DNA from: Paraburkholderia guartelaensis
GTDB taxonomy: Bacteria > Pseudomonadota > Gammaproteobacteria > Burkholderiales > Burkholderiaceae
Assembly: GCF_004353905.1 (NCBI RefSeq)
Contig: NZ_SMOD01000003.1
Coordinates: forward strand, 248,001 to 312,000
DNA length: 64,000 nt
Reading direction: 5' to 3'
Positions within the stretch are counted from its first letter, which is position 1, and each line of letters starts with the position of its first letter. Of the stretch, positions 50,423 through 59,169 are shown one piece after another. The position numbers were made by a program, and so were the translations under genes. Below the pieces are notes generated by a model. It was not told the origin of the DNA, did no database searches, and saw only the letters and a program-made list of their open reading frames with translations.

Positions 50423-51699
50423 ATACCACCATCTCTTCTCCCGCGGCTGCGCTGCGGCAGACAAAGCCGCAGCCGCGCGGCTACTCGGAGCGCAACGCGC
50501 AGTACTGGCGGCGCAATCTCGTCGTGTGCGTGATCGGCTCGTTCACGACGCTCGTGAGCCTCAGCATGCTGCTGCCGTTCCTGCCGCTCTACGTGCGGCA
50601 GCTCGGCGTGACCTCGCAGTCCGCCGTGATCCAGTGGTCGGGCGTGGCGTTCGGCGCGACCTTCCTCGGCACGGCGCTCACCGCGCCGATCTGGGGCCGC
50701 CTTGCCGACCGCTATGGCCGCAAGCCGATGCTCGTGCGCGCGGCCATCGGCATGGCCGTGGTGATGTCGTTGATCGGTGTGGCGCACAATGTGTACGAGC
50801 TCGTCGCGCTGCGTCTGATCGCCGGCCTCGTGGGTGGCTACGCGTCGGCTTCCACGGTGATGGTCGGCACCCAGGCGCCGCGCGAGCGGGCGGGCTGGGC
50901 GCTCGGCATTCTTTCCACGGGCGCGCTCGCGGGCAATCTCGTCGGGCCGCTGGTGGGCGGCGTGCTGCCCGGCTGGATCGGCATTCGCGGCACCTTTTTC
51001 GCCGGGGGCGCGATGATCGCCGTGGCGGCGCTCCTGACCATCTTCGTCGTGAAGGAAGAGTTTCATCCAGAAAGCGACGCGAAACCGCACGCAAGCAACG
51101 CGGCGGCCGGTTCGGGCAGTGGCGTGCGGCGCCCCGACTATGCGGTGGTGGCCGCGCTGCTCGTGACCGCGATGATGGTGCTGCTCGCCAACATGTCGAT
51201 CGAGCCCGTCATCACGGTGTATATCGGCAGTCTGGGCGTGGGCGCGGCGCATCTCGCGCGCGTGGCGGGCGTGGTCATGGCATGCTCGGCGCTTGGCAGC
51301 ATGCTCACGGCGGCGCGCCTCGGCGCGCTGGCCGACCGCTTCGGGAGCTGGCGCGTGATCGTCGTCTGCCTCGTGCTCACGGGGCTCGCGATGGTGCCGC
51401 AGGCGTTCGTCACACACTGGTGGCAGCTCGCGGGACTGCGCGTGGTGATGGGCATGACGCTCGCGGGCCTCTTGCCTTCCATCGGCAAGCTCGCGCGGCA
51501 GTCGGTGGACGAAAGCAAAACGGGCCGCATGCTCGGCTATTTGCAGTCGGCGCAATTCAGCGGCCAGGTGGTGGGCCCGGTGATCGGCGGCGTGATCGGC
51601 GTTCACTTCGGTCTGCACGCGGTTTTCTTCGCGACCGGCGCGCTGCTGGTCGCATGCGGCGGACTCGCGCACTGGGCGCAGCGCCGCGCTCACGCTTGA
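50419..51699 (+). CDS. MFS transporter, drug-efflux-like, coupled to the previous MFS
   Basis: The protein is 426 residues from a GTG at 50419, in a GTGA overlap with the preceding stop. About 12 transmembrane segments are present, with APIWGRLADRYGRKPMLVRA giving motif A. A hydrophilic loop rich in Ser/Gly separates the halves (about 210-235). It is a different subfamily from its upstream neighbour, so the pair is not a simple duplication. Nitronate monooxygenase follows 29 bases later in the same direction. Confidence 0.88.
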   Translation: MNTTISSPAAALRQTKPQPRGYSERNAQYWRRNLVVCVIGSFTTLVSLSMLLPFLPLYVRQLGVTSQSAVIQWSGVAFGATFLGTALTAPIWGRLADRYGRKPMLVRAAIGMAVVMSLIGVAHNVYELVALRLIAGLVGGYASASTVMVGTQAPRERAGWALGILSTGALAGNLVGPLVGGVLPGWIGIRGTFFAGGAMIAVAALLTIFVVKEEFHPESDAKPHASNAAAGSGSGVRRPDYAVVAALLVTAMMVLLANMSIEPVITVYIGSLGVGAAHLARVAGVVMACSALGSMLTAARLGALADRFGSWRVIVVCLVLTGLAMVPQAFVTHWWQLAGLRVVMGMTLAGLLPSIGKLARQSVDESKTGRMLGYLQSAQFSGQVVGPVIGGVIGVHFGLHAVFFATGALLVACGGLAHWAQRRAHA

Positions 51700-51728
51700 A
51701 ACTGGAACGCATCCGGAGGGAACGCAAC

Positions 51729-52829
51729 ATGAGCACTCAAGTGGACGAACGGGCGTTGCTGCGCTCGCTCGGCATTCAGAAGCCGATCATCCAGGCGCCG
51801 ATGGCGGGCACCACCACGCCGGCGCTGGCCGCCGCCGTGTCGAATGCGGGCGCGCTCGGCTCGCTCGGCGTGGCCGCGATGAACGCGGAGAACGCGCGCC
51901 GCGCGATCCACCAGACGCGCGAGCTGACGGCCAAGCCGTTCAACATCAACGTGTTCTGCCATCGCCCGGCCACGGCCGACGCGGCTGTGGAGCGCGCGTG
52001 GCTCGACTGGCTCGCGCCGGTGTTCGAGCAATACGGCGCGAAGCCGCCTGCGTCGCTCTCGGAGATCTACACGAGCTTTGTCGTGGACAAGGCCATGCAG
52101 ACCATGCTGCTGGAAGAGAAGCCGGCCGTGGTGAGCTTCCATTTCGGCCTGCCGCCCGATGCGGTGATCGCCGAGCTCAAGCACGCGGGCGTCCGTTTGT
52201 TTGCGAGCGCAACGAATCTCGACGAAGCGGCCGCAGCGGTGGAAGCGGGCGTGGATGCGATCGTCGCGCAGGGTGTGGAGGCGGGCGGCCATCGCGGCGT
52301 GTTCGATCAGAATGCACGCGACGACGGCCTCGGCACGTTTGCGCTCACGCGCCTGCTGGTGAGCGAATTCGACGTGCCCGTGATCGCGGCGGGCGGCATC
52401 ATGGACGGCGCGGGCATTGCGGCCGCGCTTGCGCTGGGCGCGCAGGCGGCGCAACTGGGCACGGCGTTCGTGGCGTGCCCGGAGAGCGCGGCCGACGAAG
52501 GCTATCGCGCTGCCTTACTCGGCGACGCGGCGCGCCACACGACGTTCACGTCGGCGATCTCGGGGCGGCTTGCGCGCAGCATCGTCAACCGCTTCACCGC
52601 GCTAGGCGAGGACCCGAAGGCGCCGCGCGTTCCGTCGTATCCGATCACGTACGACGCCGGTAAGTCGCTGATCGCGGCTGCGAAGGCCAAGGGCGAGTTC
52701 GGCTACGGCGCGCAGTGGGCGGGCCAGGCCGCGCCGCTCGCGCGCGCGTTGCCGGCGGCGGAACTGGTGGCGCAACTGGAGCGTGAGACGCGCGAGAGCA
52801 TCGCACGGTTGCAGTCGGTGTGGGCTTGA
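51729..52829 (+). CDS. nitronate monooxygenase (2-nitropropane dioxygenase family)
   Basis: The protein has 366 residues. The FMN TIM-barrel signatures are IQKPIIQAPMAGTTTPALAAAVSNAGALGSLG, QGVEAGGHRG with the catalytic-type H188, and VPVIAAGGIMDGAGIAAALALGAQAAQLGTAFV. The enzyme oxidises alkyl nitronates such as propionate-3-nitronate to non-toxic products. It is encoded after two MFS genes and may be part of their operon. A strong hairpin terminator follows. Confidence 0.93.
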   Translation: MSTQVDERALLRSLGIQKPIIQAPMAGTTTPALAAAVSNAGALGSLGVAAMNAENARRAIHQTRELTAKPFNINVFCHRPATADAAVERAWLDWLAPVFEQYGAKPPASLSEIYTSFVVDKAMQTMLLEEKPAVVSFHFGLPPDAVIAELKHAGVRLFASATNLDEAAAAVEAGVDAIVAQGVEAGGHRGVFDQNARDDGLGTFALTRLLVSEFDVPVIAAGGIMDGAGIAAALALGAQAAQLGTAFVACPESAADEGYRAALLGDAARHTTFTSAISGRLARSIVNRFTALGEDPKAPRVPSYPITYDAGKSLIAAAKAKGEFGYGAQWAGQAAPLARALPAAELVAQLERETRESIARLQSVWA

Positions 52830-52857
52830 GCGGTATTTGATCGACGCAAACGGGAAG

Positions 52858-52896
52858 ATCGGCACGCGCGATGGATGCGCGTGCCGATGTTCCTTT
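52858..52896. terminator. bidirectional terminator between nitronate monooxygenase and RidA
   Basis: A perfect 12-bp stem (52858-52869 with 52877-52888) has a 7-base loop and is followed by GTTCCTTT. It separates convergent genes. Confidence 0.75.
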
Positions 52897-52916
52897 AGAT
52901 GGCGGCAAAGACGGCT

Positions 52917-53381
52917 TCAGGCGGGCAGAATCTGCGCGATCACCACGAGTTCGACGGGCAAATCGAGGGGCAGTCGCGCATGCGAGAACGCGGAGCGCGC
53001 GTGCCCGGCCTTCTCGCCGAGCGCCGCGGCGAAGAGATCCGACGCGGCGTCGAGCACGACGGGCTGCTCGAGAAAGCCTTCGGCGCTGCTCACGTGGCCT
53101 TCCATGCGCACGATGTGATGCAGGCGCTCGAAGCTGCCCAGGTGCCGCTTGATCTGCGCGAGCACGTTCAAGGCGGTGAGTTGCGCGGCCTCGCGGCCTT
53201 GTTCGAGCGTCAGTTCCGCACCCACGCGTCCGCTCCAGCGCAGCTTGCCGTCGAGGAGCGGCCCCTGGCCGGAGATGAAGAGCAGATTGCCCGCCTCGGA
53301 AGCTGCTCTGTAGTTGCCCAGCGGTTGCGGCGCGGTGGGCAGGGCGAGACCGAGATCGGCAAGTTTTTGTTCGACGGACAC
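52917..53381 (-). CDS. RidA/YjgF-family protein
   Basis: The protein has 154 residues, slightly longer than classical RidA (about 130). The YjgF fold is shown by LLFISGQGPLLDGKL, ALNVLAQIKRHLGSFERLHHIVRMEGHV and HARSAFSHARLPLDLPVELVVIAQI, which includes the Arg and Glu in the active-site cleft. Members deaminate reactive enamines or imines. It diverges from a LysR gene with 101 bases between starts. Confidence 0.88.
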   Translation of the reverse strand: MSVEQKLADLGLALPTAPQPLGNYRAASEAGNLLFISGQGPLLDGKLRWSGRVGAELTLEQGREAAQLTALNVLAQIKRHLGSFERLHHIVRMEGHVSSAEGFLEQPVVLDAASDLFAAALGEKAGHARSAFSHARLPLDLPVELVVIAQILPA

Positions 53382-53482
53382 AGTGTTCTCCTCGAGTGGT
53401 GGTGAGCATTCGCCTCATGTCGGACGCATCAGAATAGAACTAAAGCATCTGGCGCGAGCAGGAGCAATCAGGAGAAAAGGGC

Positions 53483-54439
53483 ATGCAACGCAAATTCGAC
53501 GATCTGCTGCTGGGCAGCATTGAACTGTTCTGCCAGGCGGCGGAGCTGGGCAGCTTCACGCTGGCAGCCAATGCGGCGAGCGTCACGCCCGCCGCGGTGA
53601 GCCGATCCGTGGCGCGGCTCGAAGAGCGGCTCGGCGTGCGTCTGTTCGTGCGCACGACGCGCCAGATCCGCCTGACCGATGCGGGGCGGCGCTACTTCGA
53701 GCAGTGCCGCCAGGCGCTCTCGCAACTCGTGGACGCCGAGCGTGAAGTCACGGGCGAGCAGACCACGCCGGCCGGCGTGCTGCGCATCAGCATGCCCACG
53801 CCCTACGGGCACTATCGCGTGCTGCCGCTCCTGCCCGCGTTTCGCGAGCGCTATCCGGAGGTGCGCGTCGACACGCATCTGAGCAACCGCAACATCGACT
53901 TCGCCGACGAAGGGTTCGACCTGGCGATTCGCGGGCGCGCGCCGGCCGATTCGAACCTGGTGGCGCGCAAGCTCGAAGACGCGGAGATGGTGGTGGTGGC
54001 AACGCCCGCTTACCTTAAGCGCGCGGGCGTACCCAAGACGGTGGCCGATCTGCAGTCGCACGAATGCATACAGTTCGAACTGCCAAGTAGTGGACGTCAT
54101 CTCGCGTGGACGTTCGACGGCAATGTCAATGAAGATGGCGATGTGATCACGAGCGGAAGTTACGGAACGTCGGGCGACGCGCTTGCCGGCGTGACGCTCG
54201 CGCGCGCGGGGGCGGGGCTGTTCCAGACGTATCGCTTCGTCGTGGCGGACGACTTGCGCGAAGGCCGGCTCGTGGAAGTGCTGCGCGAGGAGGGTGGGCG
54301 TACCCGGCCGTTCATCCTGCTGTATCCGCATGCACGTTATTTGACGTCGCGGGTGCGGGCGTTCGTGGATTTTCTGGTGGAGCAGCTGGCGGCGCCCGCG
54401 GTTGTGCCGAAAGCGAAAATCGGGATGGCAAAGCGTTGA
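53483..54439 (+). CDS. LysR-family regulator
   Basis: The protein has 318 residues. SIELFCQAAELGSFTLAANAASVTPAAVSRSVARLEERLGVRLFVRTTRQIRLT-type HTH residues span about 12-65, and FADEGFDLAIRGRAPADSNLVARKLEDAEMVVVATPAYL is the conserved effector strand. The subtype is CrgA-like. It diverges from the RidA gene, its likely target, and precedes an unrelated exported protein. Confidence 0.88.
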   Translation: MQRKFDDLLLGSIELFCQAAELGSFTLAANAASVTPAAVSRSVARLEERLGVRLFVRTTRQIRLTDAGRRYFEQCRQALSQLVDAEREVTGEQTTPAGVLRISMPTPYGHYRVLPLLPAFRERYPEVRVDTHLSNRNIDFADEGFDLAIRGRAPADSNLVARKLEDAEMVVVATPAYLKRAGVPKTVADLQSHECIQFELPSSGRHLAWTFDGNVNEDGDVITSGSYGTSGDALAGVTLARAGAGLFQTYRFVVADDLREGRLVEVLREEGGRTRPFILLYPHARYLTSRVRAFVDFLVEQLAAPAVVPKAKIGMAKR

Positions 54440-54571
54440 AGCGCGACTAGCGGAATAGCCTCGCCGCTGGATCGTTTACGCAAAACGCGGGGCGCGCGAA
54501 GCACGGTGCGTTCACTGGCCGCGCGAGTCGTCCTGGCGTTCCGGACCGTCCCCGCGAGAAGGAGGTGTCAG

Positions 54572-55711
54572 ATGAAAGCTTCTCGCTCGTTGTCTGCATG
54601 TCGTTCTTACTTCGGCCGGAATCGGGCGGCGCTCGTACCGCGACTGCGTGACCTGGCGTTGGGCGCCGGGCTCTTCGCGCTTTCGCTGGGAACGGTCCGC
54701 GCCGACGACCTGCAGGCGATCCTGCCGCCGCCGTTCGCGACTTCGTCGACCGTTCCGACCAACGGCGACGTCAATCCCTACGGCATTGCATTCGTACCGG
54801 TCGGCGTGCCCTCATGGAGCACGCTCAAACCCGGCGACGTGGTGGTGTCCAACTTCAATGCGAAATCGAATCTGCAAGGCACCGGCACGACGATCGTGAA
54901 GCTCGTTCCGAATAGCCCGCCAGTGACGTTCTTCCAGGGCGCCAACCTTGGTCTCACGACGGCGCTCGCCGTGCTGAGAAGCGGCTTCGTGCTGGTGGGC
55001 AACGTGCCGACCACGAACGGCAAGGACGTCATCGCGCCGGGCTCGCTTCTCGTCCTCAATCCGCAGGGCCGGCTCGTCAAGGAACTGAAAGATGTGCGGC
55101 TGCTCGACGGCCCCTGGGACCTCGCCGTGATCGACGGCGGGCAAGTCGTGAAGGTCTTCGTCTCGGACGTGCTCAACGGCACCGTCGCGCGGATCGACCT
55201 CGCGATCGGCGAGAACGGCGTGACGGAGATGCCGTCCTCGACGATCGTCGCTTCGGGCTACATGCATCGCACCGATCCGAATGCACTGGTCGTCGGCCCG
55301 ACGGGGCTCGCCTATGACGGCCAGCACGACGTGCTCTACGTCGCCTCGACGGGCGACAACGCCGTGTTCGCCATCTACGGCGCGGCGGGTGCGAGTCATA
55401 GCGGCGGCGTGGGGAGGCTGATCTATCAGGACAACACGCACCTGCACGGACCGCTTGCCCTTGCGCTCGCCCCCAACGGGCATCTCGTCACGGCCAACGG
55501 CGATGCCGTGAATGCCGACCCGCAACAGCCCAGCGAGATCGTCGAATTCACCGTGGACGGCCAGTTCGTCGCGCAGATGTCGGTCGATCCCACGTCGGGT
55601 TCTGCGTTCGGGCTCGCATTTGGCATGGACAGCCAGCACCACTCGCAGTTTGCCGCCGTAGACGACACCACCAATGCGGCAACAGTCTGGACGCTGCGTA
55701 CGGGTAATTGA
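54572..55711 (+). CDS. exported beta-propeller-like protein
   Basis: The protein is 379 residues from the ATG at 54572, six bases after AAGGAGGTG, one of the strongest ribosome-binding sites in the window. A long N-terminal basic stretch leads into a hydrophobic segment (about 27-43) and a likely signal cleavage near TVRADDL. The mature chain is made of repeated blades such as PYGIAFVPVG, GLAYDGQHDVLYVASTGDNAVFAIYG, LALALAPNGHLVTANGDAVNAD and GLAFGMDSQHHSQFAAVD, resembling NHL or SMP-30-like propellers. No catalytic motif is evident. Function unknown. Confidence 0.78.
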   Translation: MKASRSLSACRSYFGRNRAALVPRLRDLALGAGLFALSLGTVRADDLQAILPPPFATSSTVPTNGDVNPYGIAFVPVGVPSWSTLKPGDVVVSNFNAKSNLQGTGTTIVKLVPNSPPVTFFQGANLGLTTALAVLRSGFVLVGNVPTTNGKDVIAPGSLLVLNPQGRLVKELKDVRLLDGPWDLAVIDGGQVVKVFVSDVLNGTVARIDLAIGENGVTEMPSSTIVASGYMHRTDPNALVVGPTGLAYDGQHDVLYVASTGDNAVFAIYGAAGASHSGGVGRLIYQDNTHLHGPLALALAPNGHLVTANGDAVNADPQQPSEIVEFTVDGQFVAQMSVDPTSGSAFGLAFGMDSQHHSQFAAVDDTTNAATVWTLRTGN

Positions 55712-55941
55712 CCGACAACTGATCGACAACAACGCGACGTCACGACTTACGGCTCGCTTCGAGGCGCGCGGGCGGGCCGGGCAATGGCAAGCGGTTAGCC
55801 GCATCGCGGCGAGCGACCTTGCGGCCCTTTGGTTCGCTGCCGAACAAACGCGGGTAGATCTCGCACGTCGAGCCGCCGGGCCGAAACCGGATGCGGCATA
55901 CTGGAAAGCGAACCACACGTTTGCTTCCACAGAGAGCCGCG

Positions 55942-57012
55942 ATGATCTTTCGCCAGCTTTTCGACCCCGTATCGTCCACCTATACCTACCTGCTCGGCGA
56001 CCCCGAAAGCGGCGAGGCGCTGCTGATCGACCCTGTCTACGAGCAGGTGCCGCGCGACCTCGCGCTGCTGCAGGAACTGGGCCTGCGCCTGCAGGCGACG
56101 CTCGACACCCATGTGCACGCCGATCATGTCACGGGCGCGTGGCGCTTGCGCGAGCGCAGCGGCAGCCAAATCGCGCTCGCCGAAGTGGTGGGCGCCGAGG
56201 GCGTGAACCGTCCACTGCGGCACGGCGATCGCATCGCCTTCGGCAAACGGTATCTGGAAGTGCGCGCCACGCCCGGTCACACCAGCGGCTGCCTGACCTA
56301 CGTGCTCGACGACGCAAGCATGGCCTTCACCGGCGACAGCCTGTTGATACGCGGCTGCGGCCGCACCGATTTTCAGGGCGGGAGCGCGGAACAGCTGTTC
56401 ACCTCCGTGCGCGAGCAGATCCTCACGCTGCCCGACGACTGCCTGCTCTACCCGGCGCACGACTATCGCGGCATCACGGTCACGAGCGTGGCGGAGGAGC
56501 GGCGCTTCAACCCGCGCCTGGGCGGAGACGTCGATCTCGGCGATTTCGCGGGCTACATGCACAACCTGAATTTGCCGCACCCCAAGCAGATGGCCGTTGC
56601 GGTGCCCGCCAACCTGCGCTGCGGCAAGCCCGAAGGCGACGCGCCGATCCAGGAAACGCCCGACTGGGCGCCGCTCACGCTGCGCTTTAGCGGCGTGTGG
56701 GAAATCGAGCCCATGGCGTTGCTGGAGCATGCGGCGGCGCTGCAGATCGTCGACGTGCGCGAGGCGCCCGAGTTCATCGACCATCTCGGCCATCTGCCCG
56801 ATGCGAAGCTCGTGCCGCTCTCGCAACTGATGGCGCGCATCGACGAGCTCGATCGCGACCGGCCGGTCGTGGCGGTGTGCCGCTCCGGCGTGCGCTCCGC
56901 GCAGGCAAGCGTATTGCTGACCAAGGCGGGCTTCGGCAAGGTGGCCAATCTCGCTGGCGGCATGTTGCGCTGGAAGGCCGAGGGATTGCCCGTTGCGCCG
57001 TGCAGCCCGTGA
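55942..57012 (+). CDS. persulfide dioxygenase-rhodanese fusion (PRF type)
   Basis: The protein is 356 residues from the ATG at 55942. An ETHE1-like metallo-beta-lactamase domain (about 1-235) has THVHADH (H57, H59, D61, H62), TPGHTSGC and TGDSLLIRGCGRTDFQGG. A rhodanese domain (about 250-350) has the active Cys313 in CRSGVRS. This fusion is described in Burkholderiaceae, where it oxidises glutathione persulfide to sulfite and exchanges sulfane sulfur. It starts a possible row with a small protein gene and an AraC regulator. Confidence 0.93.
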   Translation: MIFRQLFDPVSSTYTYLLGDPESGEALLIDPVYEQVPRDLALLQELGLRLQATLDTHVHADHVTGAWRLRERSGSQIALAEVVGAEGVNRPLRHGDRIAFGKRYLEVRATPGHTSGCLTYVLDDASMAFTGDSLLIRGCGRTDFQGGSAEQLFTSVREQILTLPDDCLLYPAHDYRGITVTSVAEERRFNPRLGGDVDLGDFAGYMHNLNLPHPKQMAVAVPANLRCGKPEGDAPIQETPDWAPLTLRFSGVWEIEPMALLEHAAALQIVDVREAPEFIDHLGHLPDAKLVPLSQLMARIDELDRDRPVVAVCRSGVRSAQASVLLTKAGFGKVANLAGGMLRWKAEGLPVAPCSP

Positions 57013-57034
57013 TGACGCCCTGGAGGAGACGAAC

Positions 57035-57298
57035 ATGACAGCCCACGACTTCGCCGAGTTTTCCTGGGACGAACAGGAAGACGTCAAGGCTGTGCTCGCG
57101 AGCCGGGGGCTCGACCTGGGCGAGTTCCGGATCTCGGACAACGAGAAAACGGCCGACGGCGGCGAGCGCGCGGCGATCCGCCAGGTATCCGTCACACGGA
57201 TCGCCAACGGCAAGACGGCCACCTACGACACCGACCACTTCGCCCCGTGGATCACCGATTTCGACGAAGCGCTGCAGGCCGGCGAGTTCGACGACTGA
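57035..57298 (+). CDS. small acidic protein, unknown function
   Basis: The protein is 87 residues from the ATG at 57035, preceded by GGAGGAG. It is acidic, with many Asp and Glu, no signal peptide, no Cys and no membrane segment. Conserved-looking stretches include FAEFSWDEQEDVKAVLASRG and FAPWITDFDEALQAGEF. I do not recognise a family. It lies 22 bases after the persulfide dioxygenase fusion gene and is probably co-transcribed. Confidence 0.75.
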   Translation: MTAHDFAEFSWDEQEDVKAVLASRGLDLGEFRISDNEKTADGGERAAIRQVSVTRIANGKTATYDTDHFAPWITDFDEALQAGEFDD

Positions 57299-57418
57299 AC
57301 CCGATGGTGGAGAGCCGGCGCCGATAACGCCGACGAGGCCACGTTCGGTCCTCCGCGCATGGCTGGCGTACACTCGTGCCCTTGGGAAAGGATTCGGGAA
57401 CGAGGAGCCAGGCTTGCC

Positions 57419-58285
57419 ATGACGAACGCCACGGTGCTTGAGGGCCGGAACGATCACTGGCTCGTCGCGCGGCGCGATGCGCAAACGGGCATCGAAAGTT
57501 TGCGCGCGCATTTCAGCGGCCACGCCTATGACCCCCACGATCACGACGACATGCTGATCGGCTATACGGAGCAGGGCGTGCAGCGCTTTCAGTGTCATCG
57601 GTCGCTGCATACGAGCGTGCCGGGCCGGGCGATCCTGATCGAGCCGGGCGCGCTGCACGATGGCCACGCGCCCGAGCCGGGCGGCTTCACCTACGCGATG
57701 CTTTACCTGCCGCAGCCGTGGGTCGAGCGTGCGGCGCGCAGGCTGAACATTGCGGGCCTGGGCGGCGTGGCGGCGGCTTTCGGCCAGACGCTCGTGGACG
57801 ACCCGCGCCTGACCGATGCGATCCGCCGTGCATTTCTCGCGCTATACGGCGAGGAGGGGCGGCTCGCGCGCGACGAGGCGCTCGACCGGATGCTGGAGCA
57901 CCTGGGCGGGCATCTGCTCGATACGGCCGGGGCGGCGACCTCCGCGCCGCCCTCGCTGGCCCGTGTGCGCGACCTCCTGCACGAACACATGAGCGCGAAC
58001 ATCGGGCTCGATGAACTCGTCGATAGCTCGGGCATCGACCGGTTTCGTCTGACGCGCCTGTTCCAGCGCGAGTTCGGCACGTCGCCCCATGCGTACCTCG
58101 TGCGCCTGCGCCTGCGCGCCGCGCGCAGGCTGCTGGCGGCGGGCCATACGCCGGCCCAGGTTGCCGCGGAAGTGGGCTTTGCCGACCAGAGCCATCTCGG
58201 CCGCTGGTTTCGCCGCGCGTACCGCATGACACCGGCCACCTACCGGCGCATGTGCACGCGCATGGATACGGACACGCCGGCTTAG
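57419..58285 (+). CDS. AraC-family regulator with N-terminal cupin-type sensor
   Basis: The protein is 288 residues from the ATG at 57419, with AGGAG about 12 bases before it. The N-terminal AraC-binding cupin (about 20-150) contains HAYDPHDHDDMLIGYTEQGVQRF and IEPGALHDGHAPEPGGFTYAML. The two C-terminal HTH motifs (about 180-280) include LDELVDSSGIDRFRLTRLFQREFGTSPHAYLVRLRL and VAAEVGFADQSHLGRWFRRAYRMTPATYRR. It may control the membrane protein gene that follows or the persulfide unit before it. Confidence 0.9.
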   Translation: MTNATVLEGRNDHWLVARRDAQTGIESLRAHFSGHAYDPHDHDDMLIGYTEQGVQRFQCHRSLHTSVPGRAILIEPGALHDGHAPEPGGFTYAMLYLPQPWVERAARRLNIAGLGGVAAAFGQTLVDDPRLTDAIRRAFLALYGEEGRLARDEALDRMLEHLGGHLLDTAGAATSAPPSLARVRDLLHEHMSANIGLDELVDSSGIDRFRLTRLFQREFGTSPHAYLVRLRLRAARRLLAAGHTPAQVAAEVGFADQSHLGRWFRRAYRMTPATYRRMCTRMDTDTPA

Positions 58286-58324
58286 ACGCATCCCGCAAGC
58301 AATCTCATATCGATTTCAGGCTCG

Positions 58325-58939
58325 ATGACTGGCGCACACCATGACAGCGCGGCGCTCTTTGGCGCGGCGGGCACGGCCATCTCGCTCTTCGCGGCCGTTC
58401 CGTACGGACTCGCGATTTACCGGCGCACCATCCGTCCGCATCTCTTTACGTGGCTCGTCTGGTCGGTCGTCACGGCCATTGCGGCCGCCGCGCAATTCGT
58501 GGCCGGCGCCGGGCCTTCGGCGTGGTGCACGGCGGCCATCGCCTTCACGTGTTTCCTTACGTTCGTGGCGAGCATCTTTCGCGGCGATAAAAACTGGACG
58601 AAAACCGACTGGCTTTTTCTTGGCGCCGCGTTTTCGGCAATTCCCGTCTGGTTGCTCACGGCCGACCCCACGCTCTCGGTCGTCATCGTGACGTTGATCG
58701 AACTCGCGGGTCTCGGTCCGACCATGCGCAAGACGCTCCGTGATCCATGGAGCGAAAGCCTGCTCTACTTCGCGCTGTGCGTTCTCAAATATCTGCTGGC
58801 GGTGCTGGCGCTGGAGAAGTGGACGGTGGCCGTCGCGTTCTATCCGGCCGTCAACCTCGCTGCGTCGATCTGGATTTGCACGCTGATGGCCGTGCGGCGG
58901 CGCGCGTTGGCGCATACGGGCATGCGTTCGCGCATGTGA
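58325..58939 (+). CDS. multi-pass membrane protein, unknown function
   Basis: The protein has 204 residues and about six or seven hydrophobic segments. FAAVPYGLAIYRRTIRPHLFTWLVWSVVTAIAAAAQF near the start looks like a PQ-loop/SWEET-type repeat (the P-Y motif), and GLGPTMRKTLRDPWSESLLYF recurs later in a similar position. A transport role is a guess from this layout. It begins 39 bases after the AraC gene, so it may belong with that regulator. Confidence 0.72.
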   Translation: MTGAHHDSAALFGAAGTAISLFAAVPYGLAIYRRTIRPHLFTWLVWSVVTAIAAAAQFVAGAGPSAWCTAAIAFTCFLTFVASIFRGDKNWTKTDWLFLGAAFSAIPVWLLTADPTLSVVIVTLIELAGLGPTMRKTLRDPWSESLLYFALCVLKYLLAVLALEKWTVAVAFYPAVNLAASIWICTLMAVRRRALAHTGMRSRM

Positions 58940-58963
58940 TTGCGCGGCGCACCGGCGCTCGTG

Positions 58964-59143
58964 TTACGGCCGGTATAACCAGTTCGCCAGTTGGGTGCCG
59001 ACGAATGCGCAAGCGCCGCCCGCAAACGCCACGATGCCCAGCGATGGGTGGCGGGCCGTGAACGGGTGCACGCAGAACAGCGCGACACCACTGAAGAGCC
59101 CGGTGAACATGCCGCGTTTGAACTTGACGGTGGTTTCTCGCAC
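58964..59143 (-). CDS. small two-span membrane protein (59 residues)
   Basis: From the GTG at 59143 the product is 59 residues. Two hydrophobic stretches (FTGLFSGVALFCVHPF and LGIVAFAGGACAFVGTQLANWL) follow a basic N-terminus (RETTVKFKR). GAGGAG lies five bases before the start. No family recognised. It is convergent with the membrane protein gene 24 bases away. Confidence 0.6.
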   Translation of the reverse strand: MRETTVKFKRGMFTGLFSGVALFCVHPFTARHPSLGIVAFAGGACAFVGTQLANWLYRP

Positions 59144-59169
59144 GGCGGCTCCTCGGGGGAAGGTCTGCG

